Source: Diplolepis rosae
Lineage: Eukaryota; Arthropoda; Insecta; Hymenoptera; Diplolepididae
Direction of reading: 5' to 3'
DNA: 64,000 nucleotides
Assembly (NCBI GenBank): GCA_030998225.1
Contig: JAPYXD010000754.1
Location: 3,038,001 to 3,102,000 of the forward strand
Each line of letters begins with the position of its first letter. Position 1 is the first letter of the stretch. The position numbers and the translations under genes were made by a program. This document shows, piece after piece, positions 11,125-23,122 of this stretch. The notes below the pieces were generated by a model. That model saw nothing but the letters and a program-made list of their open reading frames with translations. It made no database searches and was not told the DNA's origin.

Positions 11125-12436
11125 CTTTTTACATTCTCATCATGGATGAGAAGGTATTAGTTTTATGTGAAAAATGACTTTTGAAATTTCCATCAAATCT
11201 TTACGTTTTGAGACCCCTTAAGTCAGAAAAAATGGTTTTTACGAAAGTGACTGTCTGTCTGTCTGTCTCTCTGTAGTAGGTCGTATACTCGATAACTCTC
11301 GATAGAATTATTGGATTGAATTGAGCTATGGCATACTTTATCGGAGCCGAAAAAGTAAGAAAAAGTTTGTTAGGCAACCACATCCGACCAAAATTGTTAA
11401 AATAGGAGCAGTTTTTGTGTTTTTGAACAAAATTTTATGAAAAAAAAAACAAAATCGCAATACTGGTTTCTGATAGTTCTCATGAATCTCTACTAATTAT
11501 CATAATAACATTTTTTGATTGGACTAAAATTAGGAAAGTAACACTATGTTAAAACTTGAAAAAAGTCAATATCTAAATTCCATTTTTCAGTTAAATTTTA
11601 CGAAATACGAAAAAAAGTTATGATACAAAATTCTTTACTACATAAAGATCTACAAGTTTGAATGGCAACATTTTTTCATAAGATGTATATTTTTTTTTAT
11701 TTGAAAAAGTACTGTTGAAAATCCAAAATTCAATTTTTTGACAATAATATGTGAAATACGAAAAAAACGTAAGTTTTCAAAATTGTTCGTTTCAATAAAA
11801 TCTACAAATTTTGACTGATATAGTTTCTGATAAAACGTATATTTTTCATTTTAATTTTAAAAAATGCCCTTAAAATTAAAAAATGCCATTATTTTAATAA
11901 AATATGACATACGAAAAAAACGTTAAGATGGAAAATTATTTGCTTAAATGAGGTCCACAAATTCTCAGTAGGGCATTTTTTGACAAGATGTATATTTTAT
12001 GTTTTGGTTTTAAAAATACCCTATTGAAAATCAAAAATTCCATTTTTCAACCAAAATATGTGAGATACAAAATAAGCATTAAAAAGAAAAATGCTTGCTT
12101 AAAAACAGTCCACGAATTTTTTTCCTTTTTAAAATATTTGGAAGAACATACATTTTCGTTAACCTTATAAATTATTAGAAAGTTACAGAAATCTATACAG
12201 AAAATCGAGCGCGAAGCGCAAGTGTCATGGTACGCATGTATTCCTTAAGGCTGATAAAGCCTTAAGTAAATTGAATATCCTTTTTCATTTGAAATTAAAA
12301 AATTTAGTAACTTTGTCCAAATGTAATTCACATCTACAATATTATAAAATTGACTTGAACTTCAATATCAAATTACAAGAAACAAACGCAATATCTATAT
12401 GTGAAGAGTATAACACCCAGCGCGAAGCGCGAGATC
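11125..12436 (+). repeat. DINE-like repeat, internal copy
   Basis: Matches the interior of 8577-10170. It begins at TTACATTCTCATCATGGATG, includes the GTCT run near 11250, and has four tandem units starting near 11578, 11730, 11880 and 12035. It ends with GCGCGAAGCGCGAGATC. Both terminal repeats are missing. Confidence 0.75.
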
Positions 12437-12449
12437 CAAACAGAACCAA

Positions 12450-12570
12450 TCAGTTTCAAAGAAAAATATTTTTCATCGTTCAATGAACGTTTAAAATTGT
12501 AAGTACATGAAAATTTATAATGTCGAAATTCACATATAATTAATACTTCCTCATTAATGATGAGAATGTA
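12450..12570. repeat. MITE-A right half plus inverted DINE-like scrap
   Basis: 12450-12509 is a right half of MITE-A (CGTTCAATGAACGTTTAAAA then TTGTAAGTACAT). 12510-12570, read on the minus strand, restarts the DINE-like repeat (TTACATTCTCATCATTAATG). Confidence 0.55.
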
Positions 12571-13348
12571 ATTAATCATTTAATGTTTAATATTTTCTCC
12601 TGATTCAAAAAGTTTTCATGAATCAGTTTAAATAATTCACTGCTCGCCTGGCTAATTTGATTAAATTTTCGGATGCCAGTGACACTTCGCTCTAGACTCT
12701 AGATTTGTTGAAAAGTGAAGAGAAGAGAGGAGAGTTTTGTGTAAATGTAATTTCACCTCGCAAGTTTTACAGCTTGTGCCTTGAATTCGAAAGTATTTAC
12801 CATTTGCTCAAAGCCAACCTTTTTCTTCATGTTTATGTAGTAGGTACGAGCGCGGTTGTGTCATAAAGTTCCGCTGTTAACAATTAGGTAGAAATAATGT
12901 ACAAAAATCTCAAAAAAGTGATCGTCAAACGAAAATAAAAAGGCTTATGTGGATTGAAAATTTGTTTCAAAGTTGATGTTTAAGTGATAAAATATTTTTG
13001 AAGTGAAGCCTTTGATGTAAAAAAGGAAATGGAAATTTAAAAAAAATATCCAATTCAGTTTTTCGACTGTTAATATAAAGCATCGATTTTGCGCGCAGGA
13101 TGAATAAAATGTCGAGGGAATGCTAATGCAGCCCTGGGGCAGAATTGTTCCGATTCAAAATTGAAAACACCATTTTACTGTTAATCACCCGTTTCCTTGA
13201 AGCGGGACGAAGCTAAATTGCCCGAGGTGTATTTTCCGATCGTCTTTCCAAAGGAAATGAGTTTTCTCCTTTTTCCATTTTTTTTCATTTTACTCCAGCT
13301 TACACAGCCATTATAATTATCTCGGATAAGATAATAAGAATAATACAC
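12571..13348. other. no gene seen
   Basis: Moderate-complexity sequence without long frames or shared repeats. Possibly unique host DNA. Confidence 0.4.
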
Positions 13349-13480
13349 TTAAGGCCATGGTCCAACCGGATCACGTGACTAGGTTCCTACCTTACCAGCA
13401 TTTTCAATTCGTTTAACCGCATTTCTGTAAAAAAATTAGATAACAAATTGAAAATTTTTTGAAAGTAAATAAAATTCACT
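13349..13480 (+). repeat. left half of a TTAA element (GGCCATGG type)
   Basis: TTAA at 13349-13352, then GGCCATGGTCCAACCGGATC and TTCCTACCTTACCAGC, matching the left end of the element at 34361-34654. No right end was found. Confidence 0.5.
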
Positions 13481-14419
13481 AAGTAAAGTCTCTCTGGTAA
13501 TAAATGTTTAAAATTATGAATTTGTTTTCAAAGAAATTTTTATCATAATTATGCACTGTTAGAAATTTCTACTGTAATTTTCCAAAAGACGTGACTGGAG
13601 TTTTATTCAGTTAGAGTTTCGTAAAATTAAGATAGAATTTCAGGAAATTTAGTTACCTTTTAGTAAAAGGAAACAATTTTATGATTTTTAGTTTCAAAGT
13701 GTTGAATATTCTGATACTTGTATCTGGAAATTCTGAAATTTGTAACAGAAATAATTTGACGTCATGGGTAACTGGAGTTACATGTAACTGATAATTTTGT
13801 TACAGTTTCGTCATTTTATAATAAATTTTATAAAAATTCTGTTACAGTTTGGTAGTTTCAAGATATATATTATGAATATTTGATTAAATTTCATAATATT
13901 ATGAAAAATGTCAGAAATTCAGTCGGGTAATTTAGATAGCGCCAATTTAAAAATGAAATTTTGATCCGATCTCGGCTAAATTAGGACAACTTGAATAAGA
14001 GACCTGATCTTGGCCTTCTTGCCATTTTTGATTCATAGCAAAATTATTTTTAAAAATATTTTAAAGGAAAAGTATTACATCAAATTTTAAAAGTATTTTA
14101 ATGCTATCATTGTATAATCATTTTAAAAAGTGAGTTAATGAATTTTGAATTAACGAGAAGGTTCCCGAGTATGACAGTTCAAGTTATAACTGGTATTTCG
14201 GTCTGGCTTGAAGCAGAACCACAAGATTTAATCTGCTACTGCCACAAAAGGGCAAATCCTATTGTGGCCAGATCAGAACTTGAAAACAAATTTTGCAACC
14301 TCTGCATGAGGAATTATGAATTTTAGTTATTGACATATAATACTTTTTACATCAAACATAGTCCACTGAAAAAATAGTTGGCTCACTTGACGATCCGAGA
14401 TTTTGAAATAACAATTCGA
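13481..14419. other. no gene; one dispersed repeat fragment
   Basis: No gene recognised. 13698-13750 (GAATATTCTGATACTTGTAT and onward) reappears in reverse at about 44678-44745, so a diverged dispersed repeat is present. The rest is unassigned. Confidence 0.4.
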
Positions 14420-14425
14420 ATATCA

Positions 14426-14863
14426 CAGGGCGACCGCTTGACCGGGAAACCGGGAAAACCGGGAAATGACCGGGAATTTTCTGTGACCTGGAGAAACCGG
14501 GAAATGACTGGGAATTTTTTTGTTGACCGGGAATTTTTGAAAATTTTTAATAAAAAACGATTTCAAATTGTTTGAAATGTGTTATATAAAGTGATTTACT
14601 TATGCATTATATTATGCATTTCGAAATTCCCGCCTTATTTTAACAATTACTTTAACAATTGTCCATTTCGTATAATTTCGTAATTTCGGTATACTAAGAG
14701 AAATTTCATTTCAGAATATTGAATAAAAAATATTTTAAAACTTTAAAAACTCATTGCATTAACTGTTATTCATTGGAAACTATTTTTTTAATGACCGGGA
14801 AAAAATTTTCGATGACCGGGAAATGACCGGGAATTATTTTCGTCGATGAAAACGGTCACCCTG
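14426..14863. mobile_element. CAGGG-ended non-autonomous element with GACCGGGAA arrays
   Basis: The ends are inverted: CAGGGCGACCG on the left and the complement CAGGGTGACCG on the right. It is flanked by ATATCA at 14420-14425 and 14864-14869. About ten copies of GACCGGGAA or close variants cluster just inside both ends, as subterminal transposase-binding repeats often do. CAGGG termini are common in hAT-type elements, but those usually duplicate 8 bp; only 6 bp are identical here. Confidence 0.7.
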
Positions 14864-15214
14864 ATATCAACATCAATAAAAAAGTATAGTTATGCAAACC
14901 AATAAATATTATTCAATTGAACGAAAACTGATTACTTTATGACAAAAACCTGTATACACGAATAGAAATGTGATGGTTGAAAATACCATTTTTGACGATA
15001 AACCAGAACCATTAGGAATTTCTGCCAGTTAGTTCCAAAAATATGCTACTTAACCGTTTGAGTCCAAGGTATCATTTGAAAAGAATTGTCGAAAAACGCC
15101 AATCAGCGCGATAGCGCTTGTCTTTATCAATTGCGAAGATGTACTTACAGTTTTGAACGTTCGTTGAACGATAACAAACTTTTTTTTCTAGAAGAAAATT
15201 AATTATTATGTTTA

Positions 15215-16397
15215 CCAGGGGTGTTAGTTGAAATTTGCCGGTTTTAATCATAGATGTCGCTAGAGATATGTATACATTTCTATGATTTGGCATCTATGTC
15301 ATATTTTTCTATGGACAATAACCTTCAAAAATACACAATTACATTCTGCCAAAATAATAGCATCATAATTGTTTACCTCAGTGAATATGTCGAGTTTCGT
15401 TCCAAGTAAATCGCTTTTGCGGCATTCGTTGCTTTTCTTATTTCATCAAAAGAAAAAAGCAGTTGAAGCTCATCGATTGCTGGTAGAAACTTATGGTGAA
15501 CATGCTCTAGTGATTAGAACATGTGAGACATGGTTTCGTCAATTTAAAAGTGGAGATTTCGATTTAACAGACAATGAACATCCTGACGCAGCGAAAAAGT
15601 TCGAAGACGAGGAATTGCAGGCGTTATTGGATGAAGACCCAACCAAATCGCAACAACAATTGGCACAAACACTAAATGTGACCCGATGAGCAATTTTCCA
15701 ACGTTTAAAAGCCATGGGAAAAATCCAAAAGTATGGAAAATGGGTACCACACCAACTGGACGATAGGCAAATGGAAAATCGAAAAACCATTTGTGAAATG
15801 TTGCTTCAACGGTTCGAAAGGAAATCTCTTCTGCATCGAATTGTCACGTGGGACGAAAAATGGATTTATTTCGAGAACCCGAAGCGGAAAAAATCATGGC
15901 CTTCACCTGGTGAGGTCGGCCCATCGACTCCAAGACCAAATCGCTTTGACCGTAAGACAATGCTCTGTGTTTGGTGGGACCAGTGTCGTGTGGTGTACTT
16001 CGAGTTATTAAAACCTGGTGAGACGGTGAATACGGATCGCTAGCGACAACAAATTATCAATTTGAATGATGCGTTGATCGAAAAACGGCCGGAATAGGCC
16101 CGAAGACATGGCAAAGTTATCCTACAACATGACAACGCACCGTCTCATACCGCTAAAGTGGTGAAGAACACATTAAAAGCATTGAATTGGGAAATATTAT
16201 CGCACCCGCCGTACTCTCTAGACCTCGCCCCGTTCGACTATCATCTTTTGGAATGATATCCATGATTTGCCTGAAATATGGGCAAAATGTGTAGAATCCA
16301 ATGGTCAATACTTTGAATAAACATTTTTTGAGATTCCTTTGAGAATTAAGTGTTTTCTTTATTGAAAAAACCGGCAAACTTCAACTAACACCCCTGG
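15215..16397 (+). mobile_element. mariner element, both termini present
   Basis: Starts CCAGGGGTGTTAGTTGAAAT and ends with its complement. TA stands at 15213-15214 and again at 16398-16399. The uninterrupted MITE-A sequence (ATGTTTATATTCAGGG) seen in other copies shows the empty site. Length is 1183 bp, slightly short for a mariner because of a deletion near 16245. It encodes the pseudogene at 15387-16320. Confidence 0.9.
15387..16320 (+). pseudogene. mariner transposase, three nonsense codons and a deletion
   Basis: A whole DD34D mariner transposase reading, now dead. The start is ATG 15387 (MSSFVPSKSLLRHSLLFLFH). An N-terminal helix-turn-helix region follows (CETWFRQFKSGDFDLTDNEH), then the linker WVPHQLDDRQMENRKT, first Asp in VTWDEKWI, WWD motif, second Asp in LQHDNAPSH, and third in LAPFDYHL. 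In-frame stops are TGA 15687-15689, TAG 16041-16043 (Tyr position of TDRYRQQ) and TAG 16095-16097 (Trp position). About 100 bp are lost after DYHL, joining out of frame to the tail that ends SNGQYFE at 16320. All three catalytic Asp codons survive. Codons are AT-rich like the surroundings, which fits an old insertion. Confidence 0.9.
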
Positions 16398-16625
16398 TAT
16401 ATTCAGGGCCCTTTAAATGTGCAATCGTTCATCAACAATACACTATGTTTTTAATTTTCTGGGACAATAACTAATCATTCAGTTTTCAAAAAAAAATATT
16501 TTCCATCGTTCAATGAACGTTCAGAACTGTAAGTACATATTGCGAAGAGGATCGACACAAAATCTGAAGAGCGCGATTGCGCTGCTTGGGACTCTGACGG
16601 TTAATATAACACATTTCGGGAAATA

Positions 16626-17133
16626 CACTGTAAAAAATATCGGTAAATTTTCCTACTCTGTATTAGGAAATTTCTCCTAAATCCTTAGGAAGCATAGATT
16701 TCCTTAGAGAAAGTGAAAATATTTCATAGATTTGAGAAAAATTGACCGAATTTTTGGACTTATTTCCTAAATATTAGTAAATATATCAAAAAGGTGAGAA
16801 CATTACACAAATTTCCTAAGTTGTAGGAAATTTTTCCCATGAAAAGCGGAAATTTGTTCACATTTTTTGGATCTTTTTCCACTTAAATTATGAAATATAT
16901 CAATTTTTCCTAATAAACTGAATATTTCTCCGACCAAACAGTAAGAACTATTTCTAGTTCTATGTTGGAAATATTTCCGACTATATCTTTGGAAAAATTT
17001 ACGACCCATTTGTATTTTAAGCTTTAAACAATTTTTATTTAAAATTATTTTATTTTATTTAATAAATTTAATATTTAATAAATAAATTTACTTAAAATTC
17101 TTCATTAAAAAATTTCTGAAAATTTTTTTAGTG
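16626..17133. repeat. TA-flanked foldback with TTTCCTAA motifs
   Basis: CACTGTAAAAAATAT at the left end and the complement of ATTTTTTTAGTG at the right, between TA 16624-16625 and TA 17134-17135. The interior repeats TTTCCTAA or TTAGGAAA many times. The ends belong to the CAC(T/G)G-AAAAA class seen elsewhere in the window. Confidence 0.55.
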
Positions 17134-17135
17134 TA

Positions 17136-17529
17136 GATTTTTGCGGTTAAAATTTTTTCAATTGAAAAATAAATGAAGGGAATCGACAAGGAGCAATGAA
17201 AATCAACAGTCGCACTACTAAATGATGAAATGAAAAAAACAAATTTTCTTAAATTTGTTATTAGTACCATCGGAGATGATGAAATCTACTTTTATTTATT
17301 TGACTTTCTAAGCCCTACTGTAGTCGAAATATATGAAACCTTGAGTGTTCAGAATTCTTATTATTTAAAAAAAAATGTAATTTCCGTATGTGGAACAGGG
17401 CAGAATCAACATTTGTTTGTTTAAAAATAATAAAAAATTAGCAGCAATAAATAATAACAGGGTTTTGAAATTATTATTGACACTTCTATTTATTTTCCAA
17501 CATGCTTTTAAATTTTCATTAATTTCCTC
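17136..17529. other. no gene seen
   Basis: AT-rich; short overlapping frames on both strands with no recognisable protein. Confidence 0.4.
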
Positions 17530-17533
17530 TTAA

Positions 17534-18068
17534 GATAGTTTTCATCCACGAAAATTAGACCTGAGGCAAAAATAGATAATTTTACTTTCAAGAATAGCAA
17601 TATTATCATTGAAGGGCTATTTTGAAAGAGAAAATATTATTTTACAAGAAACAAATTTGAAACAAAGAAAAATAATTTTATTAATAAATTTTATTTTTGA
17701 CCCAACTTTTTTTCTTATCGCTTCTTACTAAATTTTAAAAAATTATGCGATTCTAATAAATCATGAATCATTTCTTCAGAGGAAAGATTTTCCACAACTT
17801 CACCGTTTCTGATTTTTAAAAATAAATTCTTTAATGGCTGAAACCATTAAAAAAGCATTTTCCAAAACGAAATTTGTATAAAAAAATTGCTGAATTTGAT
17901 AATAATTTATTCATTTTCGAAAATTGGGAATTATTTATTAGAATCGCATAATTTTTTAAAATTTGGTAAGAAGCGATAAGAAAAAAAGTTGGGTCAAAAT
18001 ATATTGCTATTCTTGAAAGTAAAATTATCTATTTTTGCCTGAGGTCTAATTTTCGTGGATCAACTACC
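17534..18068. mobile_element. TTAA foldback, GGTAGTTTTCATCC family
   Basis: TTAA at 17530-17533 and TTAT (one change) at 18069-18072. Long inverted arms: the left begins GATAGTTTTCATCCACGAAA and ATTAGACCTGAGGCAAAAAT, and the right is its complement. The arms continue inward for more than 200 bp (TGCGATTCTAATAAATCATG). Same family as 31974-32640. Confidence 0.75.
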
Positions 18069-18375
18069 TTATTAGTTTACGAGCAAATGATTATGAATCA
18101 CTGAAAATTACCTTTTGTCCTTGTACAAAACACGTGCCGAAGTCAGCAGAAAAAGCGTCGAAGGACAAACAAATGTAAACAGCCCCCTTCCCCACCTTTT
18201 CTAATTTGGAATACTTGGAGGTCTACGAACTTTGTGGCCAAGCCATCTATATTTCTTGTAAAATATGGAATTTAAGATCAAGTTGAAAGTATATAATTAA
18301 ATATTAATAACACATAAGGTCTTATTGGTATAGGTCCACAATAAATGTTTATGATAGCATAATTTTATTTTTTAA

Positions 18376-18572
18376 TACTTCTCTCTAAATCTGAATCAGT
18401 CAAATTTTCACTGACTGAATCAGTAATTTTCCCTTTCACTGATTCATCAGTAAAAAGGATATCTTTTACTGTTAGATCAGTTAATCCCATTAAAGTAATC
18501 AGTGAAATTTGACTGGTTCTCAGTAACCTCTTTTTAGCTATTTGAATCAGTAAAATCAGTAAAATTCATTGA
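18376..18572. repeat. TCAGT-rich repeat, truncated copy
   Basis: Starts CTCTCTAAATCTGAATCAGT as at 39532 and 48103, followed by many TCAGTGAAA/TCAGTAAAA motifs. The right terminus is missing. Confidence 0.6.
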
Positions 18573-19188
18573 TATAATTTTAAATCTAGAACAAATAAAT
18601 GATAAGTTTGAAATATTAAAATATCGAAATTTTGAACGCTTAAGTGATGGTTCAATTATAATGTGTATGTGAGTCAAAATTTGCCAAGTGAGCCACCTAT
18701 TCTTCGATGCTCGAGCTTTTTCCACGGTAATTACTTTATTCGCTTCACAAGGATAAATTAAAAAATACTATTTAAGCAGTTTGGCGAAATTCGAAGTTTT
18801 ACAAAAGTTATTGTTAATAACATTTTTCTGCATGAATTTGGTCATATTTTATTTGCTATTGATTCGCTGAGTGCATTTTGCTAATTTTTTATATGGTAAT
18901 TGTCAACTATTAGACTCTCTTTCGACAGGCATTTTTTATTTTTACAATAAACGTAATTTATTGAAAATATAAACAATTTATTTAAACAAATAAAAATAAT
19001 TATAACTTCTCTATCGAATTTTTTCTTTTTAATCATCGAGTATAAAACTTTGTTTAACAAAAAATCATATGAAAAAAGAAAAATTTGAAAACTTTTACGG
19101 AGTCTCAAGTTATTGCTCTTTTTTGCTCGGCATTTATAGTAATGAAATAGGTTTTAATGAAATCAACTTATATACTAAAATATAATTG
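18573..19188. other. no gene seen
   Basis: AT-rich, no recognised repeat or protein. Confidence 0.4.
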
Positions 19189-19548
19189 AATAATATTCAA
19201 ATATTGTTGATGTTCTTAGTTGGCTGTAGGGTCCAGAAAAAATGTAACTCAAGGTTTCATGTTTTCAAACTTTTCGACTCAGATTGAAGTCCTCATCAGT
19301 GAGAATTTATTTCTATAAAAAATACAAAGGAAGGAACTTAAAAAATTTGCACGTGTGACCGATGAACATTGTGGTAAGAAATGATATAAAAGAATTGCGA
19401 TTTCTTCCTTTGTATTTTTTATAGAAATAAATTCTCACTGATGAGGACTCCAATCTGAGTCGAAACATTTGAAAACATGAAACCTTGAGTTATATTTTTT
19501 CTGGACCCTAAAGCCAACTAAGAACATCAACAATATTTGAATATTATT
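19189..19548. repeat. foldback repeat, 'ACTGATGAGGACT' family, copy 1
   Basis: The arms of about 150 bp are complementary: AATATTCAAATATTGTTGAT, GTCCAGAAAAAATGTAACTC and GAAGTCCTCATCAGTGAGAA on the left, with complements on the right. Other copies are at 39209-39449 and 59745-60262. The right flank AAGGGTCGATAYAARTCCT is conserved between copies, so the true end lies a little outside. Confidence 0.7.
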
Positions 19549-20581
19549 ATCACTAAAGGGTCGATACAAGTCCTAGTCATTATAATTAAATAATTAGTTT
19601 TAAATAATTTCACTCATGATTCAGATTCAGAATGTAAATTTTTCATTGCCAGAGTGTCAACAGGACCGGAAAACCGAAAAAAACACGGGAATTTTTTTTA
19701 ACAAGGAAAAACCGTTAAACCTCCGGGAAGTTTATATAGGACCAGAAACTTTATATTTATTGCAAAATTTACTTTTTTCCACTTTAACTTCCATTTACGC
19801 CTTTTGGCTTTATATGCATTGGGCGACAACTTCCATTTATACTTTATCTACAACCGCAAGGTTCCTATGCTTCCTATGTTCACGCAAAAAAGGAATTTAT
19901 GAAAATTAGAAGATATCTGATTGAATTTTAGCAAGTCGCTTGCTGATTGATGGCTTCGTGGTGGATTTGATGAATTTTAGCATATTGTATACTAATATAA
20001 TGTAGAGTGCGTTCTACATCCCCGCAAGTTATATTCTACAAATTAGATATTTTCCTTTGAAAATTATACCTTGACTTAGAATGTTGCGCTCTGACATTTA
20101 TAATTTTATTCTTAATCTTAGAAGATGGCTTACTGATGTCGAGACAGCGCTCTACTGAATTTGAGCAAGTAATCTGCTAGACTTTAGCATATTTATTTCA
20201 TGTCTCAATAAAAAAATTAAAATTTTCCTATACGCACTTATTCGTTTTTTTTGTACCTCTTATACATTGTATTTACCGTATACTTATTTTCAGCAAGTGA
20301 AATCTAGCAATGGACTTACTCGACTTTTGGAAAAGATTTTCTAAAATTTAGTACTTATTCGCTGATGTGTAGTAATTTTTGTACCGTTTAGCCGAATTGC
20401 TAGAATCTAGAAAGCGCTTTCTGATATTTAGAAAATAATTGTAATATTCAGAGAATAAGTTTGCCATGTGTAAATAATCAAATGTTTTTTAAGATATAAA
20501 TTATGTATTATATTATGTTTAAATCCCCTTTTCTATACGTTGGTTTGGGAAGAACTATAAAGTAATTCTTTAAATTGGTTG
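19549..20581. other. no gene seen
   Basis: AT-rich. A weak GACCGG-like stretch near 19660 recalls the 14426 element. Repeated GCTGAT/CTAGAA-like phrases near 19930-20450 give no clear unit. No protein recognised. Confidence 0.4.
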
Positions 20582-20837
20582 GAGAAAGAAAAATTAGTCA
20601 AGACAAAGTTCCTGAACCAGAAACAAGACCTTACGTGCCTGAAGGATTTTGATGCGCTGAATCCGAATCTGGGCTCAGAATTTACCCTATACGTCAGGTT
20701 ACCGATATATCCTAACCTAAAAATGCGAAAAAAACGATTATTTGCCCTATTCGAGGTTATGTGACATCGCGAATTAATTTTTTTTCGGAAAACGGGTCAA
20801 ACCGATTGAAAGTACCAGTCTTTCTCTTCAGAAAAGT

Positions 20838-21305
20838 TTTTTTATTTTTCAGATATCATTTTTTTTCACGGAGATATCGTTCAATGAAGTTTACTACTTT
20901 AGAGCGCTGATTACAGCATAACCAAAATAAAAAAAATGTAATCTACTTCTATGTTTTTCGGGTTGCTGAATCCGAATCTAACCTCCATATTATTCCACTA
21001 CCTAAACTATTCGAGATATCCTAACCTAAAAGCCGAAAATACACTTTTTCAGCAACATTAAGGCAATTAACCTATCTACGCTCTAGTCGGTTAACGCTAG
21101 AACCAGGATGGAACTTCTCCTTTAACCCTCAAGACCTGTAACCGCCGACGCTATATCCCAAAAAACATAGAAGTAGATTACATTTGTTTTTTAAAGAGTT
21201 TTTTTTATTTTGGCCATGCTGTGATCAGCGCTCTAAAGTAGTAAACTTCATTGAACGATATCTCCGTGAAAAAAAATAATATCTGGAAAATAAAAAAACG
21301 TTTCT
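20838..21305. repeat. foldback nested in the left arm of the giant foldback
   Basis: Inverted arms: AAAAAGT..TTTTTCAGATATC, CACGGAGATATCGTTCAATG and AAGTTTACTACTTTAGAGCG on the left, with complements on the right ending near AAAAACGTTTCTG. The mirrored position of the right arm lacks it, so it arrived after the arms were formed, or was lost from one arm. It contains GCTGAATCCGAATCT, also found at about 20655. Confidence 0.7.
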
Positions 21306-22059
21306 GAACCCTAGCGAACTGGCTGAACGGTAGCTTTACGCTGTAGCGTAAAGCTATCGTAAAGCTATCGTAAAGTAGCATTATAACTCATGAATGAGGC
21401 AAAATAAACATTCAAAATGTTTTTATCCTTATTCTACGTTGAAAATAACGTTAACTGGTAATTGAAATATACAATAATTTTATTTATTTACGCTAAAAAT
21501 TAAACAAACATAATACCTGTCATTGAAGGCAGTGCAGTGGTTCATTACTTTCCATGCTTCACCGTCAGGATTGACTATTTGTTAGAGTGAGATGAAAGTA
21601 TAGTTGTGTCTCATGTCCGAGAAGTTGGCACCGCCATTTTATATTTTCAAAAAAATGAAAGTTGTGCTGAATTGTGCTAGATTTGTGCTGCATTGTGCCG
21701 CAAAAATTTTTTTGAAAAAATTAAAACTCGAGCCAAAATACCCAAAAAACTATTTTTAGACTAGCATCGCCATTTTGTTTTTTTGATATAAAAAAAGTTG
21801 TGCTAGGTAGCCCTTAATATATCAAAGAACGTGCCGTAAACTAAATTTCGATATCACAAACAGTTTTTGAGAAAAATAAAATTTTGAAAAAAATCTCAGC
21901 ACCGCCATTTTGTTTTTTTTTAAAACGAAAACTTGTGCTAGGTTGCTCTAAGTATACACAGTATTGTGCTGCACATAAAAATAATGAAATTCAAATTTTA
22001 ATCCAAAAAAAAGGAATCCAAAAAAAACACAAAAATTTTCGAAAATGTGAATTTAAAAA

Positions 22060-22350
22060 AAACAAAAGTTGTGCTGAGTTGTGCTAGGCGAGTACAACAA
22101 ATCTCTTCCTTAACAATTATCACTCAGACGCATCCTTTTCAAAATAAATACATTTTTGTCAATTTCAAAATTTGTTCCAACATATAATTTTCAAAAATGC
22201 GAATTTCGGAAAAAGATAAGTTGTGCTGAGTTGTGCTAGGCGAGCACAATAAATCTCTTCCTTAACAATTTTCTCTCAGACGCATCTTTTTCAAAATAAA
22301 TACATTTTTGTCAATTTCAAAATTTGTGTAGACACGTAATTTTCAAAAAT
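22060..22350 (+). repeat. tandem pair of about 145 bp in the foldback loop
   Basis: Two direct copies beginning AGTTGTGCTGAGTTGTGCTA and sharing ATCTCTTCCTTAACAATT, CTCAGACGCATC and AAATACATTTTTGTCAATTT. They form the unpaired loop of the 20582-23122 foldback. Confidence 0.75.
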
Positions 22351-23122
22351 ACGATTATTATTATTTTTATGTGCAGCACAATACTGTGTATACTTAGAGC
22401 AACCTAGCACAAGTTTTCGTTTTTCAAAAAAACAAAATGGCGGTGCTGAGATTTTTTTCAAAATTTTATTTTTCTCAAAAACTGTTTGTGATATCGAAAT
22501 TTAGTTTACGGCACGTTCTTTGATATATTAAGGGCTACCTAGCACAACTTTTTTTATATCAAAAAAACAAAATGGCGGTGCTAGTCTAAAAATAGTTTTT
22601 TGGGTATTTTGGCTCGAGTTTTAATTTTTTCAAAAAAATTTTTGCGGCACAATGCAGCACAAATCTAGCACAATTCAGCACAACTTTCATTTTTTTGAAA
22701 ATATAAAATGGCGGTGCTAACTTCTCGGACATTTGTGTCTCACTCCAACCAATGGTCAACTTTAACGGAGACGTTCCACAAAAGGTGAACCATTGCACTG
22801 CCTTCAATGACAGGTATTATGTTTTTTTAACTTTTAGCGTAAATAAATAAAATTATTGCATATTTCAATTACCAGTTAACGTTATGTTCAACGTAGAATA
22901 AGGATAAAAACATTTTGAATGTTTATTTTGCCTCATTCATGAGTTATAATGCTACTTTACGATAGCTTTACGATAGCCAGTTCGCTAGGGAAGGGCAAGA
23001 CTGGTACTTTCAAACGGTTTGACCCGTTTTCCGAATAAAAATTAATTCGCGATGTCACATAACCCCAAATAGTCTTGTTTCTGGTTCAGAAATTTGTCGG
23101 CCTGTGTAATTTTTCTCTTTTA

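Larger units (their letters stand above)
15139..16538. mobile_element. MITE-A copy interrupted by a mariner
   Basis: The MITE-A ends ATGTACTTACAGTTTTGAAC and GTTCAGAACTGTAAGTACAT lie at 15139 and 16538. They are flanked by the perfect 9-bp duplication ATTGCGAAG (15130-15138 and 16539-16547). All bases from 15215 to 16397 are a mariner inserted at a TA of the MITE. Without it the element would be about 215 bp, like the 6478 copy. Confidence 0.9.
20582..23122. mobile_element. 2.5 kb giant foldback with GTTGTGCTG motifs
   Basis: One very long inverted repeat. The left arm runs from GAGAAAGAAAAATTA (20582) through CTGAACCAGAAACAAGAC, ATGTGACATCGCGAATTAAT and ATTGAAGGCAGTGCAGTGG, on to AAATCTCAGCACCGCCATTT. 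The right arm repeats these in complement, with only scattered mismatches, down to 23122. The loop is roughly 21990-22370. Only the left arm has extra DNA: about 115 bp at 20630-20744, and a separate foldback at 20838-21305. Motifs GTTGTGCT(G/A) and AAAATGGCGGTGCT recur through both arms. No long reading frame, no transposase. No target duplication could be assigned. Confidence 0.8.
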
